Origin: Clostridiales bacterium UBA4039
GTDB taxonomy: Bacteria > Bacillota > Clostridia > Lachnospirales > Vallitaleaceae
Length of the DNA stretch: 64,000 nt
Assembly (NCBI GenBank): GCA_002382805.1
Contig: DGAD01000004.1
Span: 1-64,000 of the forward strand
Reading direction: 5' to 3'
Of the stretch, positions 62,649 to 64,000 are shown one piece after another (the stretch's first letter is position 1; each line of letters starts with the position of its first letter). The position numbers were made by a program, and so were the translations under genes. A model generated the notes under the pieces. It did no database searches, was not told the DNA's origin, and saw only the letters and a list, made by a program, of their open reading frames with translations.

Positions 62649-64000
62649 ATGCATACTGTTATATTAGTTGATGATGATCCATTTATTGTTGATGGTCTCA
62701 ATGTTCTAATCGATTGGAACGCTTTGGGATTAGAAGTTATCGGTAAAGCTCATAACGGTTTAGAAGCATATAACTTATATCAAAAGCATCCTGCCGATAT
62801 CATTATCACCGATATTAAAATGCCGGAAATGTCCGGTATCGAATTGATTGAAAAAATAAAAGCAGATAATGAACAATGTAAGTTCATCATTTTAAGCGGT
62901 TTCAACGATTTTGAATATGTTAAGGAAGGGATTCGACTTGGCATTGACAATTACTTAACTAAACCTGTCAATATGGACGAATTACAAGATACTTTAAAAA
63001 CAGCCACAGAGATACTCGATAAACAGACAAAGCCTTCCTCCTTTTCTGTAAACACGGATGAGTTAAATATGTTGCTTAATACCATCTTGTATCGTTGCGT
63101 TACAGGAAAAATCTCTATTGAGGAAGTTATCAATCGAGCGGACTTACTCAGTATTACCGTTGACAGTTCCAACTACTTGGTTGTACTAATTCGTGCTATA
63201 CCTAATCAATACGGTGATATTGTCTCAGAAGACATCCTACATGACAACTGTCTAAAAGTTCCAAACATCTTAGAACACGCAATGATTTTCAACGATCTAT
63301 CGGGAGACTTGGTTATTATTTTTCACGGCAATTCGGATCCATCTGCCTTCATGTCCGTCACTAATGCCCTCCTCGAAAAACTTACAAATAGGTTCAAAGC
63401 CAAACGCATCCCCATCCAAGCTACAATTGGAACATTGGTTAATTCTTTTCGTGAAATACAAAAAAGCTACTCACAAGCCCTTTCATTATTTGACTACTTT
63501 TTAGTACATCCAAGTAAAACTGTATTAGAGCTTGAAGATATTATCGCTCAAGAGCATTCGCAACCGTTTGATATCGACCACGACCTTATCTCCAAATTAG
63601 TTGCAGAAGCAGACCTTGACGGGTTAAACATATACATCGACAGTCTCTTTAATAGTTTATCCTTACACTCTATTTCAAACCCTGACATACCAAGAATTAT
63701 TGTAATGGAGATTTTTATACAGTTAAGCCGCACCAAAAATTATATGCTTGATTCGAATGAACTGTTTCTTCGAGAAATCAAGTTCCTGTCTGAACTTCAT
63801 GAAGTCACGGATATAAATGATTTAAAGCGGCGCATTAAGCAAGTTTTTGCTGATTTGTTTAAATATATTTCACAGCAGAATATGGATATGAATCCCATTA
63901 TCTGTGAAATCATCAAACACTTACAGACACATCTAAGCGAAGATTTATCCTTAAAAAAATATTCTGTAAAGTACAATATCAACCCCACATATTTGGGTCA
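62649..64000 (+). CDS. YesN-family AraC-type response regulator (partial, cut by window end)
   Basis: An open frame of 450 codons without stop at the right edge. The receiver domain (about 1-120) has D8-D10, phospho-acceptor D55 in IIITDIKMPEMSG, and LTKPV. A long helical middle follows. The window stops inside the first helices of the AraC HTH (HLSEDLSLKKYSVKYNINPTYLG). GGAG lies eight bases before the ATG. Paired with the YesM kinase, it probably activates the divergent binding-protein/GH130 transcript. Confidence 0.93.
   Translation, partial: MHTVILVDDDPFIVDGLNVLIDWNALGLEVIGKAHNGLEAYNLYQKHPADIIITDIKMPEMSGIELIEKIKADNEQCKFIILSGFNDFEYVKEGIRLGIDNYLTKPVNMDELQDTLKTATEILDKQTKPSSFSVNTDELNMLLNTILYRCVTGKISIEEVINRADLLSITVDSSNYLVVLIRAIPNQYGDIVSEDILHDNCLKVPNILEHAMIFNDLSGDLVIIFHGNSDPSAFMSVTNALLEKLTNRFKAKRIPIQATIGTLVNSFREIQKSYSQALSLFDYFLVHPSKTVLELEDIIAQEHSQPFDIDHDLISKLVAEADLDGLNIYIDSLFNSLSLHSISNPDIPRIIVMEIFIQLSRTKNYMLDSNELFLREIKFLSELHEVTDINDLKRRIKQVFADLFKYISQQNMDMNPIICEIIKHLQTHLSEDLSLKKYSVKYNINPTYLG

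Overview
The window is AT-rich, densely coded DNA from a low-GC, Gram-positive, strictly anaerobic clostridium. The support for this is a HydE maturase for [FeFe] hydrogenase, a SigI/RsgI pair, corrinoid methyltransferases, strong AGGAGG ribosome sites and consensus sigma-A promoters. A Lachnospirales/Vallitaleaceae-like bacterium would fit, but the sequence alone does not fix the genus. No mobile element, CRISPR array, tRNA or phage gene was seen.

Layout. Bases 1-317 hold the tandem promoters and leader of an rRNA operon that runs leftwards; the 16S gene begins at the very edge. Next come CvpA and DUF5711 membrane proteins, glycogen synthase (glgA), oligoendopeptidase F, and a leftward operon of response regulator, histidine kinase, NiaR-like repressor and hydE. 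Bases 9481-13700 encode an eight-gene Mrp/Mbh-type antiporter module. It has the gene order of the membrane arm of archaeal membrane-bound hydrogenase, but with no MrpA and no hydrogenase genes. Bases 13697-20014 hold a YgjP-like metalloprotease, an acetyltransferase, msrB, rsgI-sigI with a secreted X2-domain protein, a DUF6544 protein and a MarR regulator.

Bases 20148-30693 are an alpha-glucan (probably isomalto-oligosaccharide) locus. It runs LacI repressor, GH13 alpha-1,6-glucosidase, binding protein, two permeases, GH15-like enzyme and GH31 enzyme, with a divergent aldose-1-epimerase-like gene. Two identical operator sites flank the repressor gene. Bases 30745-39443 hold unknown proteins, pgi, a PdaA-like deacetylase, a DMT transporter, a DnaJ/TerB membrane protein, and a GGDEF/HD-GYP protein coupled to an ErcA-like iron alcohol dehydrogenase. 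Bases 39491-47657 are a maltodextrin operon (binding protein, two permeases, malQ, lacI) with glgP upstream. Its leader has a striking block of four 12-bp operator repeats. Neither sugar ABC system has its own ATPase here.

Bases 47913-49392 carry a secreted stalk-domain protein and the decayed 3' end of a short-chain dehydrogenase gene. Bases 49457-60501 form a leftward cluster: an LplA-type binding protein, a GH130 phosphorylase, a UroD-type methyltransferase, a PocR/AraC regulator, two corrinoid proteins, a UroD-thioredoxin fusion, a corrinoid-reactivating ASKHA protein fused to a MetH-activation-like domain, and a CobW GTPase. Divergent from it is a YesM/YesN two-component pair, with yesN cut by the window end. 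The combination suggests uptake of a glycan and demethylation of O-methyl groups on it or on a related compound; this is the most interesting hypothesis in the window.
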